From CAZKRL01 sp964555295 (GTDB taxonomy: Bacteria; Bacteroidota; Bacteroidia; Flavobacteriales_D; Sanyastnellaceae), in NCBI GenBank assembly GCA_964555295.1, contig CAZKRL010000001.1, forward strand, positions 1 through 64,000: a stretch of DNA of 64,000 nucleotides, written 5' to 3'. Shown here piece by piece: positions 1 through 8,541 of the stretch (within the stretch, counting starts at the first letter, position 1; each line of letters begins with the position of its first letter). A model generated the notes under the pieces. It saw only the letters and a program-made list of their open reading frames with translations, was not told where the DNA came from and did not search any database. Both the position numbers and the translations under genes were made by a program.

Positions 1-1242
1 ACTGTTTACGATAATTTCCACCACTGTATTGGGCAAATCAGTTCCCGAACAAATACAGTCGGCATAGATATCATTTACTGTTTCAGAATTCGCGTCATCA
101 CAAGCATCACCATTGAAGATGCACGAACCATCATCAGCAGTTGCAAGATCGCTATAGTTACAAGCCATCATATTCGTACAACCATCAACCGATGGTTCAG
201 ACGGAAGAAGAACTGCATTGATAACGTGCACAACACCATTATCCGCTTGCAAATCAGCAACGATTACCTGAGCGTTGTTAATGAAGACTCCGTTAGCATC
301 GATTGTAACTGTAACTTCGTTTCCTTCTAAAGTGGTAATCGTCATACCATTTGAAAGGTCTGACGACAAAGCTTCTGAACCCACTACATGGTATGACAGA
401 ATAGCAGCTAATAAGCCTGTTGTGTCAGCTAACAAAGCATCAATGGTTCCTGCAGGAAGTGCGGCGAATGCGGCATCGGTTGGAGCGAATACGGTAAACG
501 GACCAGTTCCGCTCAGCAGACCAGCAAGATTAGCAGCAATTACAGCCGCCTCAAGAGTATCGTGATCAGCGCTGTTTACGATGATGTCTACCACAGTGTT
601 GGGTAAATCCATTTCACCCATACAAGCACAATCAACATACATATCGTTAACAGTAGATGCATCCTGGTCGTCACAAGCATCTCCGTTAGAGATGCAAGAA
701 CCATCATTAATTGTGGCTTCCATATTATAGTTACAAGCAGTACTTGAAGTACAGCCATCGACAAAAGCACCGGTACCAGGAAGGATTACTGCGTTCAAAA
801 CGTGAACCACACCGTTATCAGCAGAGATATTGGCAACGGTTACTTGAGCATTATCAATGAATACTCCATTTGCGTTGATATTAACGTAAACACTATCTCC
901 ATTCAATGTTTCAACAAACACGTCAGAAACAAGATCCGTAGAGAGTGCCTCAGCAGCGACTACGTGGTAGAGAAGAATCTGAGCTAGAGTTCCTGTGGGA
1001 TCGGCAAGCAACGTCTCCACAGTTCCTGAAGGTAACGCTGCGAAAGCATCATCTGTGGGAGCAAAGACAGTAAACGGACCAGGACCGCTAAGGTCATCTG
1101 CGAGTCCGGCAGCGATTACTGCCTGTTCCAATGTGTTGTGGTCGGGACTGTTGACAATGACGTCGACAACAGTTCCCTGACCGAGCACGCTCCCGACAGC
1201 CATTGTCAGGAACATGAAGAGAGTTAATAAAGGTTTCCTCAT
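1..1242 (-). CDS. Secreted multi-fasciclin (FAS1) domain protein, 3' end cut by window edge
   Basis: The reading frame is open from the ATG at 1242 to base 1 (414 codons, no stop), so the C-terminus lies outside the window. It starts with a signal peptide (MRKPLLTLFMFLTMAVGSVLGQ). At least two complete FAS1 domains follow (about residues 22-150 and 212-345), each with the FAS1 pattern TVVDVIVNS...FTVFAPTD.AF and YHVV....S, and a third begins at about residue 402. The FAS1 domains are joined by cysteine-rich linkers of the form GC...ACNY...A..DDGSC......DACDD...TVND.Y.DC.C. FAS1 proteins are extracellular adhesion-type modules, and a T9SS C-terminal domain would be expected in the missing part. 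The linker also occurs in the protein at 16280-20290. The fold assignment is firm; the ligand is unknown. Confidence 0.85.
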   Translation of the reverse strand, partial: MRKPLLTLFMFLTMAVGSVLGQGTVVDVIVNSPDHNTLEQAVIAAGLADDLSGPGPFTVFAPTDDAFAALPSGTVETLLADPTGTLAQILLYHVVAAEALSTDLVSDVFVETLNGDSVYVNINANGVFIDNAQVTVANISADNGVVHVLNAVILPGTGAFVDGCTSSTACNYNMEATINDGSCISNGDACDDQDASTVNDMYVDCACMGEMDLPNTVVDIIVNSADHDTLEAAVIAANLAGLLSGTGPFTVFAPTDAAFAALPAGTIDALLADTTGLLAAILSYHVVGSEALSSDLSNGMTITTLEGNEVTVTIDANGVFINNAQVIVADLQADNGVVHVINAVLLPSEPSVDGCTNMMACNYSDLATADDGSCIFNGDACDDANSETVNDIYADCICSGTDLPNTVVEIIVNS

Positions 1243-1417
1243 GAAAAAGTAGGGATTAATGATTAATTAGTTATTGTCATTTGGTTGACGACTCAAAAAC
1301 CAACTTACCCTCAAAAGGTTCACACAACATAAGAATTCACCCTAACATCATAATGTTCAAAGTGCTTTCGGGCGGAAGTGACCATACGATTCGCTGGCCA
1401 TATCTTGCCCATGCATT

Positions 1418-3508
1418 ATGGCGAAACGGATTCTTCAAATGATACTTGTTGCTGCTTGCGTAGGATTGCTTGTCTATGCCCTCTATACTTTGCAAAAAGG
1501 AACCGGTAACCGTGAAGACCTGATGGGAATTATTCCATCGGATGTACATACCCTAGTTCGCATTCACCCGGGAAAAGACGATAACGACGGCAATGTTTTA
1601 TTGACGTTAATAGCCGGCCCAGAAAAGCAAAACACACACAAAATAATCAATGATATAGCTGTGGCTGGAGCGCACCTCGAAATGTGGAAGGCATGCGCCG
1701 ACGTAGCACATACCCTGGTAATTTTCAACGACAAAAACTGCAGCAACCCACTTTTCATTGTGCCACTCAAACGTGAAACAACTGCCGCGGATCTTATTAC
1801 CGCGTTTGGTAATGAGTATACGAAAAGAGACTTCGAGAACACCACAATTGCTCAATGCGAAAGCAGCTTTAGCGTTGTCATCGCCGGACATCTTATTCTG
1901 AGCAACGCCTCATCGGCACTCGAAAAACTCATCATAGATTTCAACCTCAACAAGACCCTCTCGGGCAAAGAGTTTCAATTTGTAGAGGAGTTTTTGAAAG
2001 GTGATAAAGACATTGTAATAAAGTTGAATAACACTGAGTGGTGGAATGCAGAGCTCGGTACATCAGATGACGGATTGCGAACTCTATTCGGGGAAATACA
2101 GTCTGATTCAATATCTGAGTTTTACTTTCCCAAGACTAAGTTGCCACTCGGCAAATATGAACTGAAGCTACCCAGGAATATATCCTCAGCAGAGTTACTT
2201 CCGACAGGCGATTACGGAAAAACCTGGTCGGAGCTCAATACCTATTTCGCAGATTTTCATCCTAAGGCCTCAGTGTCATGGATGAATGCGTGGAGCGAAA
2301 CTGCAGATACCGCGTTTACTTTGTTGGAGTGGCGAAAAAGTTTGCAGGGGACTTTCACCTGGAGTAATAACGATGGTAGCGACAGCAAAATCAGTTGTAT
2401 TGGCGGTGAGGACTCAGTTCTGATTTCGCAACGCCTTGCCTCTCTCATTTCCAGACCCCTGGCCGAATACCCTGGTGTCAACAAGATGTCGAATCACACC
2501 CTGCTTGAAAGGAACTTCCCCGATGGCGCAGACGGAAACTATTTCACCGAAAAAAATCACGTCCTATATTTTGGAGGGTCACCTACCGATTTATACGCAT
2601 TGCTGAAAGACAGCAGTGAACTTGATGCCGGTATCTATCAATCATGGGATGAGGCGTGTGATGAAGCATTCGCCTGGTACTACTGGAGCAAAGGAAAGGC
2701 ACCGAATCGCTTGAAAGATTTGAATAGATATCATTTCGCAATGAATCGTACCTCGGCGCATCTGCGTATCGAGGATGAGCGACCATATCTCAAAGTCTTT
2801 TTGCATGATCACATTCTTTCTGAGGCAAAGCAAGAAGCCGTTGCATCGGATAAAAACGCTTGCTTTGACGTCACCAATCACACCGATGGATCGAGCGAAA
2901 AACTATGCTTCCAGGAAACTACTTTAGAACGTTTCGATCAACAGTCTGTGTCGCTCTTCAAAGTGAATATCGACGGCAATGCATTAGGTCGGGTATGGGA
3001 TGTGGATGGTCTTCAGAATGGCAAGCTACAGGCCGCTTTTACCACCCATAAAAAGTTATATGTGATCGACCGCAAGGGAAATGCGCTGGCGGGTTTTCCG
3101 ATTTCATCAGCACATTCTATCTCCAGTGGTTTGTTGGTGGCAGATTACAATGGCGACAAGAAATACCGATTGATTTTCGGAACGTCTGATGGCAATGTAA
3201 TGAATTATGACATCGCCGGAAATCCTGTTCCTGGCTGGCAATTCGCTGCGGTACAACCGTGTGTTACTGCCATTCATCACATAAGATGTGAAGGTGAAGA
3301 CCATCTGATTACCATTCAGCAGGATGGTCAGATACAAGTACTTAAGCGCAATGGTGAATCGAGAAATCTCAGATGTAACAACGCGCCATCTTATGACGGA
3401 CGCGGATGCGAAGTGGTGCTAAAGGGTAATCTGCTCTCCACTGCTGAGTTGCATTACACTTCCTCTAAGGGCGAAGCTCAGACCGTAAAACTTCTTCTGG
3501 AAAATTGA
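1418..3508 (+). CDS. Membrane-anchored protein of unknown function with C-terminal propeller-like repeats
   Basis: This 696-residue protein has one N-terminal membrane segment (about residues 5-25, LQMILVAACVGLLVYALYTL) and a large, presumably periplasmic, region. The middle is not recognised; its overall layout resembles DUF3352-like Bacteroidetes proteins, but that is a weak impression. The last 200 residues contain propeller-like strands (KLYVIDRKGNALAGFP, LLVADYNGDKKYRLIFGTSDG, VMNYDIAGNPVPGW) of the PQQ/FG-GAP type. The ATG at 1418 is chosen because it directly precedes the membrane segment. The next gene follows after 1 bp, so the two are probably co-transcribed. No catalytic motif was seen. 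Confidence 0.75.
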   Translation: MAKRILQMILVAACVGLLVYALYTLQKGTGNREDLMGIIPSDVHTLVRIHPGKDDNDGNVLLTLIAGPEKQNTHKIINDIAVAGAHLEMWKACADVAHTLVIFNDKNCSNPLFIVPLKRETTAADLITAFGNEYTKRDFENTTIAQCESSFSVVIAGHLILSNASSALEKLIIDFNLNKTLSGKEFQFVEEFLKGDKDIVIKLNNTEWWNAELGTSDDGLRTLFGEIQSDSISEFYFPKTKLPLGKYELKLPRNISSAELLPTGDYGKTWSELNTYFADFHPKASVSWMNAWSETADTAFTLLEWRKSLQGTFTWSNNDGSDSKISCIGGEDSVLISQRLASLISRPLAEYPGVNKMSNHTLLERNFPDGADGNYFTEKNHVLYFGGSPTDLYALLKDSSELDAGIYQSWDEACDEAFAWYYWSKGKAPNRLKDLNRYHFAMNRTSAHLRIEDERPYLKVFLHDHILSEAKQEAVASDKNACFDVTNHTDGSSEKLCFQETTLERFDQQSVSLFKVNIDGNALGRVWDVDGLQNGKLQAAFTTHKKLYVIDRKGNALAGFPISSAHSISSGLLVADYNGDKKYRLIFGTSDGNVMNYDIAGNPVPGWQFAAVQPCVTAIHHIRCEGEDHLITIQQDGQIQVLKRNGESRNLRCNNAPSYDGRGCEVVLKGNLLSTAELHYTSSKGEAQTVKLLLEN

Positions 3509-3509
3509 T

Positions 3510-4130
3510 TTGAAAAATGTATTTCTGATAAAGAATCATTTGCGCCGTGATCCGTTTTTACGTCCGCTCGTAGACACCTATTTCAAAGATTTACCGCATG
3601 CCGGTGCGTCATTGCACCTGCAATTGATTCAATCCATCGTGGGTCAGCAACTACATGTAAGAGCAGCTGAAACGATCTGGCGGCGATTTCTCGGTCTTTT
3701 TAACAACCCAAATCCCTCTGCTGCAGAGGTTCTTGCGATGCCACGTTCGCTCATGCGCTCGGCCGGTTTGAGTCAGTCCAAGTGTGAATCCGTTCATCAG
3801 TTCTGTGCAATGTTGTTGCAGCAGCAAATAGATGATGTGTATTGGCTTGAGGCCGATCAAAATGAAATCGTTGATAAGCTTTGCTCGGTGAAAGGTGTTG
3901 GTTTGTGGACCGCTCAGATGTTTCTTCTATTTGCTTGTGGCCGATCTGATGTTTTTTCGGTCGGTGATTTTGCTCTGAAAGATGCTGTAATCAAGTTATA
4001 CGACCTTTCACTCAAGGGCAGGGAATTGAATGAGGAAATGAGAACCATCAGCAGGATGTGGTCTCCTTACGGAAGCTATGCGGCTTTGATACTGTGGTCT
4101 TGGCGAGACTCCGAATTGAAGAGGAATTAA
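3510..4130 (+). CDS. DNA-3-methyladenine glycosylase family protein (HhH-GPD, AlkA-like)
   Basis: A 206-residue base-excision repair glycosylase expected to remove alkylated purines from DNA. The helix-hairpin-helix is at about residues 126-137 (SVKGVGLWTAQM), followed by the catalytic Asp153 in SVGDFAL, as in AlkA-type HhH-GPD enzymes. The N-terminal half carries the conserved QSIVGQQLHVRAAETI helix. It lacks the extra N-terminal AlkA domain, as many short family members do. No in-frame ATG fits; the best start is TTG at 3510, one base after the preceding stop. It is convergent with the desaturase gene and the two stop codons overlap by 4 bp. Confidence 0.88.
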   Translation: MKNVFLIKNHLRRDPFLRPLVDTYFKDLPHAGASLHLQLIQSIVGQQLHVRAAETIWRRFLGLFNNPNPSAAEVLAMPRSLMRSAGLSQSKCESVHQFCAMLLQQQIDDVYWLEADQNEIVDKLCSVKGVGLWTAQMFLLFACGRSDVFSVGDFALKDAVIKLYDLSLKGRELNEEMRTISRMWSPYGSYAALILWSWRDSELKRN

Positions 4131-5188
4131 CCTCTACCGATGTCGCGCAAATGAACCACATGGGCGCGCAATGCAGAGTACACGGTTCGGTGTGAGTTGT
4201 ATCGAATACCGAATTTCTCACAGGTGTTTTGCACTATTGAGCTCAAGGCGGGATAATGCACATGTGATATACGAGGGAACAGATGATGCTCTACCTGATG
4301 ATTTAAGCCCCCCGTAAACCAATTGACCCAGCGGCTGTGCATCGCGAAATTGCTGGTGGTATTGATTTGATGCACGGCCCATTCCACTTGTTTTAGCTCG
4401 TCCTTATCATCGGCGTGATGGAAGGAGGCCTCACCCACAACATGTGCCAATTGAAAAACAATGGCAATAACAATGCCGCACGAGAGCGTTACAATGGCAT
4501 AACCGACCAATGTGTTTACTACACCCACAAAAAACATGGGAAGCACAACAAACGTCATGATGTAAAACACTTTGGTTACCCAAAAACTCACGTGCTGCCA
4601 GGGTGTGTATTTGCGTATCGGAGTAGCACCGATTTTCTTGGAGAAATATTTTTTATAGTCGAAATAGAATACCCAAAACAGATAATTCAACGCGTAAAAA
4701 ATGAATGCGTAAACATGTTGGAAACGATGAATCCAAAGTAGTTTCTGGTTTTCACTGATGCGGAGAACCGGTGCTATATCAATATCGTCATCAAGTCCGT
4801 CGATATTGGTAAAAGTATGATGTATGAGGTTGTGTTTGGTTTTCCATAAGTGCACATCTCCGCCCATCAAGTTGAGGGAGTGACCCATCACATTGTTCAG
4901 CCATTTGTATTCGGAGAAACTGCCGTGAGCGCTATCGTGCATGACATTAAAACCAACTGCCGCCAGTGTCAATCCGAGCAGAGTACATAGCCCAATGCTC
5001 ACCCACATGCCAGGGGTAAAAAAAACGAGTGTGATGTAGAGACCGAATAATAGACCGATGAGAATACCCGCCTTCAGAAAGATTTTCCAGTTTCCGGTGC
5101 GTGCTTGGCCTGTAGATTCGAAATACTCATCCACTTTTCTTTTGAGCTCATCAAAAAATGGGTGTTCTTGTGTTTTGAAATGGATCAT
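4127..5188 (-). CDS. Membrane fatty acid desaturase (acyl-CoA/linoleoyl-type)
   Basis: A 353-residue integral membrane di-iron desaturase that introduces a double bond into a lipid acyl chain. All three histidine boxes are present: HDSAH (84-88), HNLIHH (119-124) and HQVEHH (297-302). The third box begins with Gln after His, as in front-end (delta-5/delta-6-like) desaturases, but no cytochrome b5 domain is fused. Hydrophobic segments lie at about residues 40-80 and 160-250. The exact regiospecificity cannot be read from the sequence. The gene is monocistronic and its stop overlaps the glycosylase stop on the opposite strand. Confidence 0.9.
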   Translation of the reverse strand: MIHFKTQEHPFFDELKRKVDEYFESTGQARTGNWKIFLKAGILIGLLFGLYITLVFFTPGMWVSIGLCTLLGLTLAAVGFNVMHDSAHGSFSEYKWLNNVMGHSLNLMGGDVHLWKTKHNLIHHTFTNIDGLDDDIDIAPVLRISENQKLLWIHRFQHVYAFIFYALNYLFWVFYFDYKKYFSKKIGATPIRKYTPWQHVSFWVTKVFYIMTFVVLPMFFVGVVNTLVGYAIVTLSCGIVIAIVFQLAHVVGEASFHHADDKDELKQVEWAVHQINTTSNFAMHSRWVNWFTGGLNHQVEHHLFPRISHVHYPALSSIVQNTCEKFGIRYNSHRTVYSALRAHVVHLRDIGRG

Positions 5189-5281
5189 TCTTGGTAGTTA
5201 GGGGCGCAATATACTCGCTGAAGTTTGCGCACAGGGTATTATGTTTTCGCGATAGCCAGCTAATTTTTATGCATTTCGTTG

Positions 5282-5311
5282 TTGACAACTATGAAAATCG
5301 TAATACATTCG
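5282..5311 (+). promoter_or_regulatory. Putative Bacteroidetes-type promoter of rimP-nusA
   Basis: A TTG box (5282-5284) lies 19 nt before TACATTCG (5304-5311), one mismatch from the Bacteroidetes consensus TTG-N19-TAnnTTTG. It would start transcription about 60 nt before rimP and upstream of the hairpin at 5332-5351. This is inference from the pattern only. Confidence 0.4.
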
Positions 5312-5331
5312 CACCCGTATTGAAGAATCGG

Positions 5332-5353
5332 AGAGGGGTGAAAGCCCCTCTTT
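5332..5353 (+). terminator. Terminator-like hairpin in the rimP leader (possible attenuator)
   Basis: A perfect 7-bp stem AGAGGGG (5332-5338) / CCCCTCT (5345-5351) with loop TGAAAG is followed by TTTC. It lies 27 bp before the rimP start and downstream of the candidate promoter, so it could attenuate the rimP-nusA transcript. Alternatively it only ends transcription arriving from upstream. Confidence 0.45.
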
Positions 5354-5377
5354 CATTTGATATACCTCAAGCAAATT

Positions 5378-5845
5378 ATGATTACTGCCGAACAAATTCA
5401 ATCGCTCATTGGTCCTCAATTGGAAAACACGGATCTCTTCCTTGTGGAGGTCAATGTTCGTCCGGGAAATAAAATTGAAGTTGTGCTGGATAGCGATGGT
5501 GGGCTTACCATTGAGCATTGCACGGAGATTCATCGTCATATCCTCCGCGAACTGGATCGGGATGTAGAAGACTATTCGCTCGATGTGAGTTCGCCTGACA
5601 TTTCCAAGCCTTTGAAAATTTCTCGGCAGTTTGTCAAGAATATCGGTCGTGAAGTTGCCGTGAAGCTGAAAGATAAATCGAAGGTTGTGGGTGAATTGAT
5701 CGCGGCAACAGAGAAAGATTTTACCATTCGTTTTCAGGAAAAGATTCTTCCCGAGGGTAAAAAGAAAAAAGAAATCGTGATAAGAGAGATCAAAATCGAA
5801 TACGCAAATACACAGGAAACCAAAGTTCAAATAAGTTTTAAATAA
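5378..5845 (+). CDS. rimP: Ribosome maturation factor RimP
   Basis: A 155-residue cytoplasmic factor needed for maturation of the 30S subunit. The N-terminal domain carries LFLVEVNVRPGNKIEVVLDSDGG and a TIEHC..IHR segment, then the DYSLDVSSPDISKPLK segment typical of RimP. The C-terminal SH3-like domain contains VAVKLKDKSKVVGELIAATE. The ATG at 5378 (MITAEQIQSL) is preferred over an in-frame TTG at 5357 because it matches the usual N-terminus. nusA follows after 24 bp, the conserved rimP-nusA order. The leader contains a hairpin that may regulate the pair. Confidence 0.95.
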   Translation: MITAEQIQSLIGPQLENTDLFLVEVNVRPGNKIEVVLDSDGGLTIEHCTEIHRHILRELDRDVEDYSLDVSSPDISKPLKISRQFVKNIGREVAVKLKDKSKVVGELIAATEKDFTIRFQEKILPEGKKKKEIVIREIKIEYANTQETKVQISFK

Positions 5846-5869
5846 TCAAATTCATAAAAATCGAATCAA

Positions 5870-7105
5870 ATGAAAGGTGTTAATCTGATGGAGGCGTTCT
5901 CCGACTTTAAAGAGTTAAAGAACATCGACCGCGAGACCATGACACAGGTGCTCGATGAAGTTTTCAGAGGAATGATCCTCAAGCGCTGGGGAGCAGATGA
6001 TGGCTTTGACATTATCATCAATCCTGATCGTGGCGACCTTGAAATCTGGCGCACACGAGAAATTGTTCCCGATGGTGAGCTGGATGATGAAGTAGCTCAA
6101 ATTGAAGTGAGCATGGCGCAGAAAATCGTTCCGGATCTTGAGATAGGAGAAGAACTTATCGAAGAAATCCGCATTGAAGATCTGGGTCGGAGAAATGTAC
6201 TATCTCTCCGTCAGACGCTCCAATCCAAGATTGTAGAAATGGAGAAGGATCACTTGTACCAGAAGTATCGCGAGCGTGTGGGTGAAATCATTTCCGGTGA
6301 AGTCTATCAGGTATGGAAGCGGGAAATGCTTGTACTTGATGACGAGAACAACGAACTCATTCTCCCGAAAGACCAGCAGATTCCCTCTGACTTTTACAAA
6401 AAGGGAGATACCCTGCGCGCAGTCGTTTATAAAGTGGATTTGAGAAATAACAGTCCGCAAATCATCCTGAGCAGAACAGCTCCTGAATTTTTGGAAAAAC
6501 TTTTTGAGCAAGAGGTTCCTGAAGTTTTCGACGGACTCATCACCATCAAGAAAATTGTGCGTGAACCCGGTGAGCGTGCGAAGGTAGCCGTTGAAAGTTA
6601 TGATGATCGCGTTGACCCGGTGGGTGCATGTGTGGGCATGAAGGGCTCGCGAATTCACTCCATCGTGCGTGAACTGCGCAATGAAAACATTGATGTAATT
6701 CAATGGACAAATAACGAACAGCTGCTTATAACGAGAGCACTCGCACCTGCGAAAATCAGCAGCATCAATTTGGATAAAGAAACCAACAAGGCGGATGTAT
6801 TTCTAAAGCCCGATCAGGTTTCGCTGGCGATTGGTAAAGGTGGAAACAACATCAAGCTGGCCAGCCGACTTACCGGATTTGAAATAGACGTATATCGTGA
6901 ATCCGACACCGACATCGATGATGTGGACTTGGAGGAATTCTCAGACGAAATCGACAGCTGGATCATTGATGAGTTGAAAAACATTGGCTGCGATACGGCA
7001 AAATCAGTTCTGGCCATTCCGAAAGAAGATCTTGTAAAGAGAACAGACCTTGAAGAAGAAACCATCGATGAGGTGGTTAGAATTCTCAAGGCGGAGTTCG
7101 AATAA
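5870..7105 (+). CDS. nusA: Transcription termination/antitermination factor NusA
   Basis: A 411-residue RNA polymerase-associated elongation factor that modulates pausing, termination and antitermination. The order is the NusA N-terminal domain (about 1-125), an S1-like domain (about 135-200), and tandem KH domains (about 230-345) with VGACVGMKGSRIHSI and LAIGKGGNNIKLASRL. The C-terminal segment contains an HhH-like repeat (ELKNIGCDTAKSVL) and is acidic, as in Bacteroidetes NusA. It is probably co-transcribed with rimP. infB, which usually follows nusA in this phylum, is not here; an inverted repeat and a convergent aminotransferase gene follow instead. Confidence 0.96.
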   Translation: MKGVNLMEAFSDFKELKNIDRETMTQVLDEVFRGMILKRWGADDGFDIIINPDRGDLEIWRTREIVPDGELDDEVAQIEVSMAQKIVPDLEIGEELIEEIRIEDLGRRNVLSLRQTLQSKIVEMEKDHLYQKYRERVGEIISGEVYQVWKREMLVLDDENNELILPKDQQIPSDFYKKGDTLRAVVYKVDLRNNSPQIILSRTAPEFLEKLFEQEVPEVFDGLITIKKIVREPGERAKVAVESYDDRVDPVGACVGMKGSRIHSIVRELRNENIDVIQWTNNEQLLITRALAPAKISSINLDKETNKADVFLKPDQVSLAIGKGGNNIKLASRLTGFEIDVYRESDTDIDDVDLEEFSDEIDSWIIDELKNIGCDTAKSVLAIPKEDLVKRTDLEEETIDEVVRILKAEFE

Positions 7106-7129
7106 AAGAGAATTGTATAGTATGCGGAT

Positions 7130-7161
7130 GAATTTGACGTGACTTTTGTCGCGTCAAATTC
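7130..7161. terminator. Inverted repeat between convergent nusA and aminotransferase genes
   Basis: Perfect 10-bp arms GAATTTGACG (7130-7139) and CGTCAAATTC (7152-7161) surround a 12-nt loop, extended by imperfect pairing of ATGCG/CGCAT flanks. There is no long T-run. Its position between convergent stops suggests a bidirectional terminator. Confidence 0.6.
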
Positions 7162-7201
7162 GCATCGCATAGGAAACCCCTCCTAGCGCCTGCTTAGCTG
7201 A

Positions 7202-8404
7202 TTACCCAGCAACCCTATTGGGATATTTTTGCAGCGCTATTTTCAGACACTCAACAGCCCTTACCAAAGCTTCTGAATTTAAGACATATGCCAGACGCAC
7301 TTGCTGCAGACCTGGCTCTGGTCGCGAATAAAATCCCGTTGCGGGAGCCATCATTACGGTTTGATTTTCATGTTCGAAATGCTCCAACATCCATTGGCAG
7401 AAATTGTCACTGTTGTCGATGGGCAATTGCGCGATACAATAAAACGCCCCTTTTGGTTTAGGACAAATCACCCCGGGAATTGCGTTGAGGCCATCGACTA
7501 AAATATCGCGTCTACAAGCGTATTCGGTAACAACTCCATCAAAATAAGATGCTGGTGTTTGCAGGGCCAGTATTCCAGCAAGTTGGCCAAAAGTAGGTGG
7601 CGACAGCCGCGCCTGTGCAAACTTCAAAGCTGATGCAATGACACTTTTATTCTTCGTAATCAATGCACCCACTCTGGCTCCGCACATACTGTAACGTTTG
7701 CTCACACTATCAATCATAATAGCATTGTTTTCGATACCTGTAAGAGACATAATACTTTCAGGCACAACACCATCGTATGCAAACTCACGATAAACTTCAT
7801 CCGCTAATAAATACAAATCGCGCTTCAAAACGAGATCTTTTAATTGCAGTAACTCATCTTTACTATATAGATAACCTGTCGGATTCCCTGGATTACAAAT
7901 AAGAATGCCCTTGGTACGGGGGGTTATCAGTGCCTCGAATGCATCGATAGGAGGTAGCGCAAATCCGTTTGATATCTCACTCATAACGGGAACCACCTTA
8001 ACCCCTGCCATAACAGCGAAACCATTATAATTAGCGTAAAACGGCTCCGGGATAATTACTTCGTCTCCAGGGTTGAAACATGTCATAAAAGCAAATACCA
8101 AGGCCTCACTGCCGCCCGTTGTAATCATGATATCAGCGACATCCAATGTAATTGATTTGGATGCGTAATAGCCCGCAAGACCTTTGCGATAATTCAGCAT
8201 ACCCTCACTATTCGAATATTCTACCACCTTGATGTCGAGCTGCCGCATACCTTCTCTTACGATTTCAGGCGTTTCAATATCTGGTTGACCAATATTCAAG
8301 TGATAAACTGTGCGTCCCTTTCTCTTCGCCTCTTCAGCGAATGGCACCAGCTTTCTGATCGGTGAAGCGGGCATTTGTTGGGCTTTTTGAGATATCGCAG
8401 GCAT
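7202..8404 (-). CDS. Pyridoxal-phosphate-dependent aminotransferase, class I/II
   Basis: A 400-residue fold-type I aminotransferase of the aspartate/aromatic aminotransferase group. Visible motifs are NIGQPDIETP near the N-terminus, TTGGSEALVF (cofactor phosphate region), NPGNPTGYLYS, LLADEVYREF (the Asp contacting the PLP nitrogen) and the Schiff-base lysine K236 in DSVSKRYSMCGARVG. The substrate cannot be fixed from sequence; aspartate or another amino acid with 2-oxoglutarate is likely. The gene stands alone between nusA and glnN. Confidence 0.9.
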   Translation of the reverse strand: MPAISQKAQQMPASPIRKLVPFAEEAKRKGRTVYHLNIGQPDIETPEIVREGMRQLDIKVVEYSNSEGMLNYRKGLAGYYASKSITLDVADIMITTGGSEALVFAFMTCFNPGDEVIIPEPFYANYNGFAVMAGVKVVPVMSEISNGFALPPIDAFEALITPRTKGILICNPGNPTGYLYSKDELLQLKDLVLKRDLYLLADEVYREFAYDGVVPESIMSLTGIENNAIMIDSVSKRYSMCGARVGALITKNKSVIASALKFAQARLSPPTFGQLAGILALQTPASYFDGVVTEYACRRDILVDGLNAIPGVICPKPKGAFYCIAQLPIDNSDNFCQWMLEHFEHENQTVMMAPATGFYSRPEPGLQQVRLAYVLNSEALVRAVECLKIALQKYPNRVAG

Positions 8405-8483
8405 AACTTTTCGAAATGATTTAGGAGCTCAAAATTAACTACTACAAGCACATTAAGTTCAATCAACATCCTGACGTCCCTAT

Positions 8484-8512
8484 ACAAAAGAGGCCGGTAT
8501 TACCGGCACTCT
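8484..8512 (-). terminator. Putative terminator of glnN
   Basis: On the minus strand the arms at 8503-8512 and 8489-8497 pair (GCCGG/CCGGC core plus AGAG/CTCT, one bulged base) around loop TAATA. A short T-rich stretch (CTTTTGT) follows. It lies 30 bp beyond the glnN stop. Confidence 0.55.
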
Positions 8513-8541
8513 ATTTAATACACATTTAAAATCTTAATGAT

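Noticed and set aside
5267..5830. 187-codon minus-strand frame
   Set aside because: It lies antisense over rimP, whose family assignment is clear; the translation has no recognisable features.
6200..6703. 167-codon minus-strand frame inside nusA
   Set aside because: It is a shadow of nusA, which is fully supported by domain content on the plus strand.
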